A stretch of DNA of 64,000 nucleotides from Eulemur rufifrons (lineage: Eukaryota > Chordata > Mammalia > Primates > Lemuridae), in assembly GCF_041146395.1 (NCBI RefSeq), contig NC_091010.1, positions 44,660,001-44,724,000 of the forward strand. Reading direction: 5' to 3'. The position numbers were made by a program, and so were the translations under genes. Below the pieces are notes generated by a model. The model was not told the origin of the DNA. It saw only the letters and a list, made by a program, of their open reading frames with translations, and did no database searches. This document shows positions 47,796 through 60,228 of this stretch, piece after piece. How positions within the stretch are numbered: the stretch's first letter is position 1; each line of letters begins with the position of its first letter.

Positions 47796-50700
47796 TGAGA
47801 ACTCAACAGAGGCAATAGCAGTAGATTCTAACAATCAGTCGAAGTCCCCTCTGGAGAAGTTTATGGTCAAACTGTGCACTCATCATCAAAAGCAATTCAT
47901 TCGTGTTCTGAACGACCTGTACACTGAATCTCAGCCTGGCCCTGAGGACCTGCGGCTTTCTGATTCCGGAGCAATGGATGTGTCCACCTGCAATGCTGGC
48001 TGTGCCCAGATAAACACCAAACATAAGGAAAAAGATGCTCTGTGTCTCGATACGAAGTCTCCTACTTCTGTAGATTCGTTTGTAGACTCATCAGGCTCTC
48101 ACAGCCCTCTACACTTGACAGAACAGATCCCGAAGGAGCCTCCTCCTGAGACAAACTCCGTAGATGGAAGAGAGAAAGCCTTGACTATTGTCCAGAAAGA
48201 TTCCTCTGAACTTCCAACCACTAAACCTAATTCTGGCAGTTCAATGGATAGTTCTACCCTGGGATACCTCACTACATCTAATTCTTCCTCATTAAACTTC
48301 CACCACGTCTCTAAAAGCTTGGAGGGGCAAACCACTGGACAGGAGCAAGACACAAATGTGAAAATATGTGAAGATGGTAAAGACCATATGCAGAGTTCAG
48401 CTTTAGTAGAAAGTCTAACTACAGTGAAAGTGGCTGCTGAGGATAATGAGGAGGGCAATAGCTGTATTGTTTCTCAAAGAAATTCATTCAGAGCTTTATC
48501 AGAAGACGCTTGGGACTCAGGGTTTATGGGGAACTCACCTAGAACTGCTGACAAAGAGAACGCTTTACAGTGTAGCTCAAAAACACCTTTGCGCCAGGAT
48601 TTAGAGGCAAATGAACAAGATGCAAGGCCAAAGCAAGAGAACCATCTTCACCCAGTAGGAAGAAATAAGGTGGGTTATCATTTACATCCCAGTGATAAGG
48701 GCCAGTTTGATCATTCCAAAGATGGTTGGTTAGCCCCCAGCCCTATGCCAGCTGTCCACAAGACATCTAATGGACACTCACGAACCAAGATGATATCAAC
48801 CTCCATTAAGACAGCTCGGAAAAGTAAAAGGGCATCAGGGTTGAGAATAAATGATTATGATAACCAGTGTGATGTTGTTTATATCAGTCAACCAATAACA
48901 GAATGCCACTTTGAGAATCAAAGATCAATATTATCTTCTCGGAAAACAGCCAGAAAGAGTACCAGAGGATACTTTTTCAATGGTGACTGTTGTGAGCTGC
49001 CAACTGTTCGCACACTGGCCAGAAATTTACACTCCCAGGAAAAAGCAAGCTGCTCAACATTGGCATCAGAGACAGTGGTTACTCCCAAGCAGACCCTTAC
49101 AATTGCAGCCCCTAACCATACAGTAGATGTGCAGCTTCCCAGAGAAGACAACACTGAAGAACCTGGTAATGAAGTAACCTCCCTCAAGGAAGTGGCCAGA
49201 GACATTTCATCTGACAAAGAATTTCAAGAGCCTGAGGTTTGCCCCATAATTAATAAACTGAGTCCAAGCAGCTCCCCCAGGTCAAAGGAGATGACAGCCT
49301 CCGACCTGGAGTGGCCTCTCCCTGCTCACCTTCCTGAAGAGAACATGCCAGAAGGCAGTTCCGCCATCTCAGCTCCCACAGAAAGTGGGATGTCTTCTCC
49401 TGAACAAGACCAACAACCAGTTGCACTGCTGGATACAGAGGAGATGAGTGTACCCCAAGACTGTCACCTGATTCCCTCTACTGAAAGCATTTCTGGGGGA
49501 GGCAGTGAAGATGTATCTGGGCCTCATTCTCCTCCTGAAACAGGCAGTAGAGAAGAAAATCCTCTGTGCTCAGAAAATCCAAGTCCCCCAGTGGTCTCGG
49601 AGCCTCCTGTGAGCCTGGGACAGGCTGAGGATGACCAGAGCATCAGTCCTGAGGCCGAGACCGGCGACGCTCAGGAGCTGGACACCAGCCCACTGTTGAA
49701 GGAAAGCAGCACTTTTACTAATGAAAACCCCAGTGAAATTGAGGAAAGTGAGGCACCAGGTGGTACAGGAAAATCAGAAGAAGACAGTGATGAAAAATGT
49801 CCATCAGAAAAAGAGATGTGTGATCCAAACATTGACTCACCTGAAGACAATTTGGACAAGAAGAAAAAGGGTAAAAAATTCCCTGAGGCCTCTGATAGGT
49901 GCCTAAGAAGTCAACTTTTAGATTCTGCCTCTGCCGATAGGTGCCTAAGAAATCAAAGTTCAGATTCTTTCTCTGCTTGTCCTGAGCTCAAGGTTTCTAA
50001 AAATCCTGGTGCAAAACGTTCTAAAAAAGAAGGGCAGCCTGGTGGGACGACCCCTGAGGACTTTCCAACCGAGAGTTTCCATGCAGAAGCGCCGGACGAC
50101 ACTGAAAACCCAAATGTCAATGAAAACCCAGTGTCAGTCCCAAATCCTGAGAAGGAAGCTGAGGACGAGGGCGAAGGAGGCAGGGTCATCACCAGGCAGA
50201 CTCTTAAAAACATTCTGGCAAAAGAAGTCAAGGTGGAAGAAGGATCGATTTTCCCCAGCAGTGACCCTGTAACCACAGTTGACCAGCCGCTGCCTGGAGA
50301 GAAACTGGAAATCTATGTTCAGTCTAAGGGAGATGAGAAAAATGCCTGTGTCCCCTCAGAAAGTAGCCCTTGTACAAGGGACCCAGAACAATCAGAAGAG
50401 AAGCCAGAGCACGTTCCTGCACCGGCTGCAGAGGAGGTTATGAGTGAGGCAGACAGGGAGGACACCCAGCATAAAGACGACGACAGTGATGCCCCGTCCA
50501 GCTTGCTTGGGTTGTCAGGCAGTGGCAGCGGTGATGCTGCCGTGCCACCAAAATTGGTACCAAGGCCCAAAAGGTTGGTATCTTCAACCTACAACCTCAG
50601 ACATACTCATTCTCCGGATCCCTTGGATGTTGCAAAAGCAACTTCAGAGAAGGAAGCTGCACAAGTAAACCCATTGCCAAAGGAACACGAAGCTCCAGAG

Positions 50701-52140
50701 AGTGGCGACCCCCTAGATGAGGATGATGCTGACACAGTGGTAGATGAACAGCCAAAGTTTGTGGAGTGGTGTGCTGAGGAGGAGAACCAAGAGCTTATCG
50801 CCAACTTTAATGCCCAGTACATGAAAATTCAGAAGGGCTGGATCCAGTTGGAGAAGGAAGTGCAGCCAACACCGAGAGCAAGGAACAAGTCGGATAAACT
50901 GAAGGAGATTTGGAAAAGCAAGAAAAGATCACGAAAATGTAGGGGTTCATTGGAGGTTCAAAAGTTTTCTCCTGTTCAGATGCTATTTATGACAAACTTT
51001 AAATTATCTAATGTTTGTAAATGGTTCTTAGAGACGACCGAAACCCGGTCTCTAGTCATTGTGAAGAAGCTCAATACTCGTCTTCCAGGAGACATCCCCC
51101 CTGTCAAGCATCCTCTTCAGAAGTACGCTCCTTCCAGCCTGTATCCCAGTTCGCTGCAGGCTGAGCGCTTGAAAAAGCACTTGAAGAAATTTCCTGGGGC
51201 TACTCCTGCTAGGAATAATTGGAAAACGCAGAAGCTCTGGGCTAAATTTCAAGAGAATCCTGACCAAGTGGAGCCAGAGGATAGCAGTGATGTCAGCCTT
51301 GGCCCTAATTCTGAAGACAGCGTAGAGGAAGTCAAGGAAGATAGAAGTAGCCATCCTCCCACAAACCCGCCCACTCCAGCTAGTACCCGGATCCTTAGAA
51401 AATACTCCAATATTCGAGGAAAGCTCAGAGCCCAGCAGCGTATGATCAAGAATGAGAAATTGGAAAGCCCATTTGGTCTGGCTGTAGAAAGTAAACAGAG
51501 TCGTAAGAGCGTATGCATCAACCCTCTGATGTCCCCCAAGCTTGCCCTGCAAGTGAATGCAGATGGGTTTCCTGTTAAGCCCAAGAGTACTGAAGGAATG
51601 AAGGGAAAGAAAGGAAAGCAGACGTCTGAAATCTTGCCTAAAGCAGAAGTTCAGAGTAAACGCAGGAGAACAGAAGGCAGTAGCGCTCAGGACAGTAAGG
51701 ACAAGGGTCCTGCGGTGAAAGCAAGCAAAGAAAGGCGTGTTGACAGAGCCACCAGAACCTCTGCCGCCAAGAGGCCAGCTGCAAGGGACAGAATCAGCCA
51801 ACTGCCCAGAAAGATGTCTTTGAAAGAGAATAAAGTGAAGATCCCTAAAAAGTCCCCTGGGAAGAGCTGCCCACCCTCCAGGAAAGAAAAAGAGAATACA
51901 AACAAAAGATCTGCCCAGCCCACCACCTCAGAAACGCTGACAAGACCTGCCAAGCAAAAGGGGGCAAGTCAATCCTCTTCCAGGCCCCAGAAAGCCACCA
52001 GCAGGAAGCAGAGCAGTGGAAAGACGCGGGCCAGACCCTTGCCGAAAACCCCAGAGCGCAGTGCAGCTCAGAGGAAGCGCAAGCTGAAGGCGAAGCTGGA
52101 CTCTTCCCGCAGCAAACGGAGGCGGCTGGACGCAAAGTGA
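47796..52140 (+). CDS. LCOR: LCOR alternative terminal exon encoding PALI1 (C10orf12)
   Basis: The acceptor is CTGTCTAG|T. The exon opens in the correct phase after the 23182-23275 exon (GG|T GAG AAC) and stays open to TGA at 52138-52140. Joined from the 20159 ATG it gives 1558 residues; human PALI1 is 1557 as remembered. Read alone, the first ATG is at 47863 (residue 134), which is why it was once called a separate gene, C10orf12. PALI1 is a vertebrate accessory subunit of PRC2 that stimulates H3K27 methylation and also contacts G9a (known for the family). Visible parts: a serine-rich acidic body; two TARKS motifs at about 450-454 and 495-499; a 14-residue tandem repeat at 811-838; the conserved PRC2-interacting region, about 1059-1251 (FVEWCAEEENQELIANFNAQ, KLSNVCKWFLETTETRS); and a very basic tail ending KRRRLDAK. 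Lysines 1220 (LQKYAP) and 1242 (LKKFPG) match the reported methyl-lysines K1219 and K1241 with a one-residue offset. Confidence 0.96.
49894..49977 (+). repeat. LCOR: 42-bp tandem repeat in PALI1 coding region
   Basis: Two 42-bp units (49894-49935 and 49936-49977) encode DRCLRSQLLDSASA and DRCLRNQSSDSFSA, residues 811-838. They are in frame and the copies have drifted, mostly in the second half. Confidence 0.9.
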
Positions 52141-54096
52141 TTGGAGGGATGGTAGCCAAGGGGAAAACTGTTCCGCAGAAGTAACCTTTATTTTGCATTA
52201 ACTAAATCTGCTTTTATAAGCTCATCAAGCCTTTCAAATCTGCAGTTCACAGAGAACACCGCAATTTGAGATGTCAGAAAATGCGTCTCAGATGGAGAAG
52301 GGAACTTGCAGAGTCCTTCTCTGAGGCTGAGTAAGGGAAGTTATATATTATATTCTGGTTGTTCCTTGGGTTTTAAACTTGGAACCAAGCAGTTTTCGTT
52401 TTTAAAAGTACAGTGCCTTATTTATCCTTTTTGTTTTTAAATTTACAAAAGCTAAAAAGCTGATCTATGTGATTAAAGGCTTGTATTTTATACTTGATGC
52501 ACAAGCACTTGTACTGTAGCCGAGAAGACCACCATCATGCACATAAAAGGAGCTTTTCAGCAGCCACCCTGCAGTATCTGTCCATGAACAGACGCCCCTC
52601 TTTGCAAAGCCCAGCAGTGAACTTCCCTCTGTCTTGTTTGTTTGTTTAAAGGATATTTGAAAGCTAAACCAAATCATTATGGTATGTGGAAAATGCAGAA
52701 GATTTATAATTATTATAAAAGATTAATATTTCTGTAACCCCCCCTTTAAAAAATCATAGTCATTGTTGGTCACTCCTCTCACCTTTGATCTTTTGTCATC
52801 TGAGAACATGTACTCTAAATTATGTGCCCATGGGACAAGAGGTACATCACAAGTGTTAATTTTGGTTTATTGACCTCTAAAAATTATTTGCATCCCCAAC
52901 TGTATTACTAATTCTCACCCCCCTCTTCATTTTTGGCCTTGCAAGCTTGCTAGCACTCTAACAAGGTTTCCATCCTACTTTGGGGAAAAAAATCTAGGAT
53001 TTATTTTTTGATCTTGTAGCTGTAATTTGATGATTAGGGTGCGAGTGACTGTTCTTATTTTCTTTCTTATCCCACAGTACTTCCATATTCAAAGAAAGCC
53101 AAAATGTTATTTCTAGTGATAGAAAAGTTTAAGAGTGTGTGTGTACACATGTGTTTGGGTGCATTTGCATGTGCTTATAAGGCACAGATGTCTCCCAATC
53201 CAGGTTTTACAGTAAAATAATTTCTTCCCCATGCAGTGTGTTAGGGTATCCACAAGCTGAGTAACTAAGCACAGGACAGATGGTTTAAAAACGGCCCAGT
53301 GTCTCTATGAGCATCCCCGGTACCACTTTGGCACCAGACTCAGAAAAGTCTAAACGGCACATAGCTATGGAAAGGTCAGCGCAGCCTTGCAGTTGGAGGA
53401 AGCAGCCCCAGCATCTCATAGGGAGCCCACACACCCCTACACGCGGAACTGACGTTCAGCTGGTGTGCTGCAATGAGAATGTACTTGCTCGGAGTGGGTG
53501 TCCATTGAATGGATTAGCGCCATCCCAGTATTTAAGTGCTTGTAGCATCACTCCTGCCCGTATCGTGTCAGCCTCCGTTCCATGGCTCAGAAGTGAGAAC
53601 TGCAATGTTTGTAATTGATGTTGTTTGCCTTTCCTGGGTGAAGCCTGAGACAGGCACATTGGTTTTAACTTAGTGCTTGTGACGTTGGTCCATTCTAACG
53701 CAGTGTGTACTTGACATTTCCACTGGGCAATCTGCAAAAAAAAGACTTGGTTATTAAAGCCTCAGCCAACTTCTTTAACCTGTTCTGCTATCAAAATCAG
53801 CTCGTGTGGACAGCTGCTGCCCTTTTTTATTAAAAAATTCTCTATTTAGGTTGTTTCAGATCTCTTTAGATAAACCCAGATGGACATTTTTTATGCAAAT
53901 CATGATAAAACAGGCCTTCTACCCATTAAAGGTTTACTGTATATAATGGAAACTTATGATTGGATAGGACTGGACAAAAGCATTTGATTCATGAGAAGTT
54001 TAGAATTGTGTTGAATTTCATGGATGGTGAAGCTTACTGTCTTGAATGAAGTCCTGAATTTTTTTTTTTTAAAGTCTCCTCTATATCCCATAAGGT

Positions 54097-54128
54097 GTTT
54101 TGTTTTTGTTTTGTTTTGTTTTGTTTTC
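54097..54128. repeat. (TTTTG)n simple repeat
   Basis: Six irregular TTTTG units in the probable PALI1 3' UTR. Confidence 0.85.
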
Positions 54129-55899
54129 TTTTTAATGTCTTTGACTTTGGCTATTCAAGAGCTACCTATCTTAATGAAACTGCTGAGTGTGTATGTTGGC
54201 AACCTTTCCTCAGCATTAAGTTGCACAAAAGCATTAATATGTTTTGAGTAGGTTCATTTAATCTTAAAAATGGTTTTAAGGTTAAAAAAATATTTTCATA
54301 TAGTTGTCACTGGATATTGTTTTTGTGGTGACTTAAACAGCTGATGTTTGCCAATGTCAGATGTGCTGATTCCTGTACATAAGAGGTACCCCCTTGGCTG
54401 CAAATAGACTACCTTGTAAGGTGCTTGGATTAGGTTAGGGAGAGGTGTAAGATAGTAAGTGGGTGGAACTTTTCCAGTTCCAAGTTTATAATTCATTCCA
54501 TTACTTTCCTAAGTCCTTTTTCATTTTTCAAAACTTACTTCAAGATAATAGCTAGACTGCAAATGAGAAAAGGTATCAATGTGTATGTATTTATTTTATA
54601 CACCTAACAATGCAGTGGATCATCTTCAAAATCATCTTACACCATATAATAGTGACATTTAAATAGACTGAGATTCTACATAATTAGGACACTTAAAAGT
54701 TTAGAATTGTTTTGATATTTGTTGAATCTCATTTTTGCTAATTCAGTTAATTTTGCTAATAGAAGAAAAAACAAAACTTGAGGGCCAACTCTGAAAGGCC
54801 CTTTCAGGGCATCTGCTGTAGGTGTAAACTGGTAAAGCAGTTTCCCAGACACCTCCAAGTCCAGGCTTGGTATTGAGTCCAGCCTCCCCTTGTTTTCCTT
54901 CCCTTACAAAGACCTCCTTCCTAGAGCCATCTTCAAATGTGGCTTACCGCCAGAAGCAAATGCAGTCTACCCCACATTCCCATTCCGTATCAGAAAGGAA
55001 TTCTGCTCCCAGGCCTACACCCAGTGAAGTGGCTGTTGCAGTGTTGGAGCTGAGTTGACGACCAAAGGACACTGGCATTCCCTTTGAGTTTCAGGGAGCT
55101 GGAAGACACCTGGGAAGCAATCACTGAATCATTGTCATAGCTCCCCTGGAGCTGGGCCTCTTCAGGAGACCCACGTTCTATCCCATGATGCTCCGTGGGT
55201 GTGGGAGGACAATACAGAAACCACTCCCTCATTTGGGGTTCAGAGCCTCACCCCTGGCACTTCCGCAGATGTGTAGCAATCTCCCAGTGCAGCTGGAAGG
55301 CCACACACCTTTGTTCTGCTCCTGAGGCTTCTTATATAGGAACGTTATTCAAGTCTGTTAATCAGCAGTCGCTAGCCCCTTGGATTCCTTATTAAAGACT
55401 TTGCTGTAGCCTGTCTCAAACAGTAATCTTCAGCTGTGGGTTTCATGCCTCATTGTTCATATAACAGTATGGATAGAAGAGGTGCACTGAGTCATCCCTT
55501 CACATACGTGGTGCTTTCTAATGGGGTCCTCTATGCATCACATACTGTGCAGGCAAGGTTCTCACTGTTCAGACAGGGCATCGGTAAAAGGCATCACTTA
55601 AAGACAGTTAACTCTCTATTGAGGTTTGGCCTCTTTCCTGCCTTACGGTGCATTCTGTGGTGAGGGCGGAAGCTGTCACTCATTTATGGCCGGCATTCCT
55701 ATTGATTAGTGGACCTACAAGCCAAGTAGGAAAAGAGAATATGCTCTGTGATGCAAGTTGGAGATACTATAGTGTTGCCATCAGCAAGTCTGGGTCTTGT
55801 CACAACACCCAGGACTGGGCTGGAATATTCAAGGTGCTGGCCAGTGGCCCAGGGAGACACACCGGCTCCTTTTGGTTTTAGGTCAGCTTCTATAGGCTC

Positions 55900-56125
55900 C
55901 CTTTTGGCTTCCAGATGATCTATCAAGGGTCTGTAAACTGTGGGCTGGTCGCTTGTTTGTGTAAATAAAATTGAATTGCAACATAGCCACACCCATTTGC
56001 TTATGTATCGTCTATGGCTGCTTTCGCACTCCAAGGGCAGAGTTGAGAGTTGAGCAGTTGGCCCACAAAGCCTAAAATACTTACTGTCTGGACCTTTCAG
56101 AAAAAGTCTGCTGACCCCTGCTTAA
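55900..56125. repeat. hAT-Charlie-type MER fragment
   Basis: CTGTAAACTGTGGGCTGGTC ... TAGCCACACCCATTTGCTTA ... ATCGTCTATGGCTGCTTTCG ... AAAATACTTACTGTCTGGAC ... AAAAGTCTGCTGACCCCTG is a near-complete copy of the hAT repeat also seen at 4.56 and 57.7 kb. It sits in the probable 3' UTR. Confidence 0.7.
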
Positions 56126-57734
56126 GAAAATAATCCTCTTTCAGGAATAAATATTCCTTGATTTTTTTTCTTCTGCCTCTTTTTCTAAACTCTGTCCTCC
56201 TCTTCCCCTTCTCCTTTGTTCCAATTTTGTTCTTTCTCTTACATTTCTTTATTTCCTCTTGCTACAAAGGAGACATGTTATACTGAAGTAGCACATGGAC
56301 TACCATCCCTTACACTTGAGCCACCTTGGCATTGCATCTTCCTTAAATTACCCATCACAGTCGCCAGAATGAGGCCACCTTAGCCTGTAGAGCCAGAACC
56401 CGTGAGCAGAGAGGGGCTTAGGCTTGTAAAGTTATGTGGCTAGGCCTGTCACTCACATAGCTTTTAATCAGAACTGAGCCTCGCTTCGCTTCTTGTTTAC
56501 TAGAGTAAGCCAAGACTTTTTTTCTGTTAAAATTAGTTGAGACTACTTTGGTTGGACTTTTAGTCCTCTGAACATCACATTTAGATGTGAAAAAATGTCT
56601 TTTCACAGAGTGGAAACAAAGTCTGATCACAAACCCAAAGCATCATTTATTCTTATATAATATTTTTGGTTGGCTTTTAGGAAAATAAAAATGTGTTGGC
56701 ACTGATATCTTTTCAGTCATATACTTTGAAAATAATTTTATTCAAGGTAAGCCAACAAATAAAAAATAGAGGCTTTTGAAGTGCTTTAGAGAGAATGATA
56801 AAGATTGGAACACACTATGACCTTAGTGTGGCTGAAAAGTTAAGGATCATATCTTTAGATCAAATCCAGTCAACTGCCAAGATACCAATCTTCCCCCAAC
56901 CCCAAAACTCAAGGATAAGTGTCTATGTTGTTTTTCAAAAGGAAGTCGAATGTCATGTCAGTGAAAAAATTGTCAAGTGGCCCCAAAGCACTGTTTTCAC
57001 TTGTTTTGGAACAGTAATTATTTTCAATTCCTAGCTATTACTTTTATGTCTTAATATGGCTTGATAGCCACTGAAATACTGGAAATTTTAAAAGTATGAA
57101 ATCATGTCTATGTGTATCACATTGGCAAGGCAGTCTTCACATCCTAGCAGTAAGCACTCTTCCCAGGCTTGCTCTCAAGTCATTTTCAGGGGAAAATATT
57201 AAAAAGTATTTAAAACAAGCAGAATTGTGGGAAGCCCTTTGAGACAGCCTTCAGTATCATTTATCCCTTGAAACATCAGAACGGAGTCCTGTATTCTACA
57301 GTGGACAGATTAGAAGACGTACTGGTCTGACCTCCTTCCTCTGGAGATAATTGTACTCGGGCAGAAACCCAGAGCTCTCAGGACTTTGCTGTGCTGTCCT
57401 GGGGCCCTGAGACTCACCCTGGGCATTTTGCGAATGGTGTCCTTATTCAGGCTTTTGCCCTTGGAATTGAACCAAGGATGGTCAGTTCCTTCCTCTCCGT
57501 CTGATGCTTCCTTTTCCCAGAGCCTTAGTGGTTGATGCTCAGAACTCAGGAGACGTCCTTTGCTCCACCTTCAGAGGGGCAGTTGTGCAGTTGTGCTGCC
57601 TGACAAGCACAACACACACGGCTTTCTCATCGGACTGGGACCATCCATGTAACATGGGTGCTCAGTGTGCAAGCCTCATGGAAGTATAGACTGCCTATTT
57701 TTAAAAAGAACCAGGTACTCGTGATATTATAATA

Positions 57735-57885
57735 TGCCAGGGGTTGGATGAGTGGATTTACCTTTTTTTTAAAGGCTTATGTAAAAAAGTAAAATAAAAT
57801 TAACAGAGACTATATGTGGCCCACACAAGCTAAAATATTTACTACCTGACCCTTTGCAGAAACGGTTTACTGATTCTCGCAGTAG
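57735..57885. repeat. hAT-Charlie-type MER fragment
   Basis: GACTATATGTGGCCCACACA, CTAAAATATTTACTACCTGA and CCCTTTGCAGAAACGGTTTA match the same family as the 55.9 kb copy. Shorter and more decayed. Confidence 0.6.
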
Positions 57886-59639
57886 CCATTCAAGATCAAA
57901 TGGTGTGGGCAGTTAGGCACGAATTTTTTTGTTCACATAGTTCAGCATTGCAAAAATTCTAGATTTTAGGGTATCTTGCCTGTTCATCTCAGTACTCAGC
58001 TGCTGTTGCACATCATTCCTGAATAATGCTTGTACATTTAAAAAATATATCTCCCTCTTTGCTGATTGCTGATGAATTGTGTACATGCCATTATACCTAC
58101 TCTAGGATATGTAGTTAAAACTAGAAGTACAAAGTCCTTTAAACTAAAAGTATAGTCATCCTCATTGTTATGAATCAGGGTGAACTCGACTCTGGTGGAG
58201 AGACATTCCACTACAGCAGTGCTCAACACACGAGACTTACCAGTGAACTTACAGTCTGGAATCCTGAGTGCCTCTCCCCAAAAGCACAGGGTGTGTTAGT
58301 TTTACCCCGAGAGCCCTTCATTTCTCTTTTGTATCTAATATATTTGCAATTTTATTGCTCTCTAAGCTCTGGTCATTGCTTGTGAACGTAATTGGCTGGC
58401 CTTTGCCTGTTTGACCTCAAGTCCAGTACCCATGTTGTCTTAAACACACCAGCATGGCGGTGGCACTTTGTCAGCACCAGCAGCTTCACACCGAGCCAGT
58501 TCAGGACTCTCCTGCGTCCCCTGCTCATTTTAAGGAGCCATCCTTCCTACCTTCCCTAACTCGTCCCTTTCCTTCTGCCACCAGCCCCCTCCAGGAGGCA
58601 CCTTCTCTGGGACAGCCCCCCTCCTCCCACACGCTTCCCTGAAAACACGTATGTCACATTAGAAGCATTTTTCTCTTCCGAACTCTGTATTTTCCTTCTC
58701 ACAGTATTTAGCCATTGGGTCCAAATGCTGTTCAATTTATCAACTTTTTTCAACCCAATTTTCTATGATCTACACCTCATATTTGTCTTGTAGCTAAAGC
58801 TGCAGTATCTGGGAGTTAGTTTGTGGGAAAGAGACTATACAAACAAGATTTGTGTAATTTTGTATATTTGTACCACAGGTAGGGAATATTTTTAGAGCCA
58901 CTATAGCTTAAGGTTATTGACTTCACTAGTGGTCTCTGCATTCTAAGTAGTTCTTGGAGACTGTGTTAGTGTGACTGTGGTTCTTGGTACATATATATGA
59001 TATTTATACACACCACTGTGGAATTTATTTCACTGTGTAAATAGTGATATTTTCCTGTTCAAATGCTTCTATAGAAAGTATTTATTTTAACAAGAAAAGT
59101 AACTGTCAAAAGGGCTTTCCAAAATATGTTCTTTCTAGCCACCCATCCTTCCCAGCTACCATGCTCAGCTAATCAGCCCCCATACCACACAGTGAAGGCA
59201 AAAGGATGTGGCCTTGAAACCCTCGCTGTATTTGGGCAGATGTGTGAGTGAGCGCATCGTCCCACTGTCACCCTGTCCCAGAGCAAGGTGGGACTCCCAC
59301 AAGGGGTGTGGCTGTGCCAGGCGTAGCATCAGGGCTCGCCTCACTGCAGCCCACTTCTTGCAAGCACAGCTGGTACATTCAGCTGTACACTCGAACAGCC
59401 TGTGCAGGGAAATGAGCCTTAGTTGTAGCCCCTAGGAAATCCAAACCCATACCTGTGGGATATGGAGAAACCACTGGTTGCCTAAAGAAAGTGTTAAGGT
59501 GTATGTCTAGTCTCTCCTTTGTGAAAGGCACCTGTTCACACTCGCATTAACCATGGGAGATAAGCATGTTACCTTCTGCACCTTGACGATATTCATGAGC
59601 ACCCTAGCTCTCCTCCTCCTCTTCCCCCACTCCTCTTTC

Positions 59640-59695
59640 TCGTCCTCCTCCTCCTCCTCCTCCTCCTCCTCCTCCTCCTCCTCCTCTTGCTCCTT
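59640..59695. repeat. (TCC)n trinucleotide repeat
   Basis: About 15 TCC units. The complement is a polyglutamate or polyglycine frame by chance. Non-coding in context. Confidence 0.95.
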
Positions 59696-60222
59696 CTCTC
59701 CCTGTCTCAGCAAGCCTCTGTGCAGATGTGGGCCGGTGTCCCTGTAACTGGCGGTTACCAAACGAGACTATCTGTTCTAAGATGTGGTCGGCTTTACTTC
59801 TCAGGAGTCCTGGCCTGCAGTTCAGAGCACCCCTAGGTGAAACAGAACCAATGCTCTGATCATGTTCCTCCTCCCTGGGCACCCCTGTCTGAGTCACGTT
59901 CCTCGTGGTGCTTGGCTGGCTGGACTGAAAACCTGAAAACTGCAACTCTGGGACTACAGGACTACAGGGAGCTTTGGAACTAGGCTCACAGGGGTTTTTG
60001 TCATCCATTTGAACCGTAATTTGCATATTTCCTTATGGCCTTCCTTTGTCTTTTCTAAACAAATGATGAGGACACTTGAAGAGTAATGCTGGAGAATGTT
60101 TTTCTAAGATATTATTTGAAGCAAATCTGATTTTTAAGATGAAATGTGAATGGGTAACTAGGTGCCAGGGAATTCAGCACTGAAGTAGTCAAAACTTTTG
60201 TACCTTTGCAGGAAGAAATATT

Positions 60223-60228
60223 AATAAA
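60223..60228 (+). terminator. LCOR: Candidate intermediate poly(A) signal, PALI1 transcript
   Basis: AATAAA within TTAATAAATTTTGC lies 8.1 kb after the PALI1 stop. The downstream sequence is only modestly T-rich, so it is a weaker candidate than the one at 63404. Confidence 0.3.

Noticed and set aside
50009..50272. Lysine-rich 87-codon frame on the + strand inside PALI1
   Set aside because: It overlaps the clearly real PALI1 frame in another phase and has no independent support.
51052..51801. 249-codon open frame on the - strand
   Set aside because: It is the antisense shadow of the PALI1 reading frame, a codon-bias effect, with no recognisable domain.
47863..52140. C10orf12 as a separate single-exon gene
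   Set aside because: The frame stays open upstream of the ATG to a good splice acceptor whose phase matches the LCOR exons, so it is an alternative terminal exon of LCOR.
59507..60026. Acidic/glycine-rich frames on the - strand
   Set aside because: They are produced by the (TCC)n repeat and have no support outside it.
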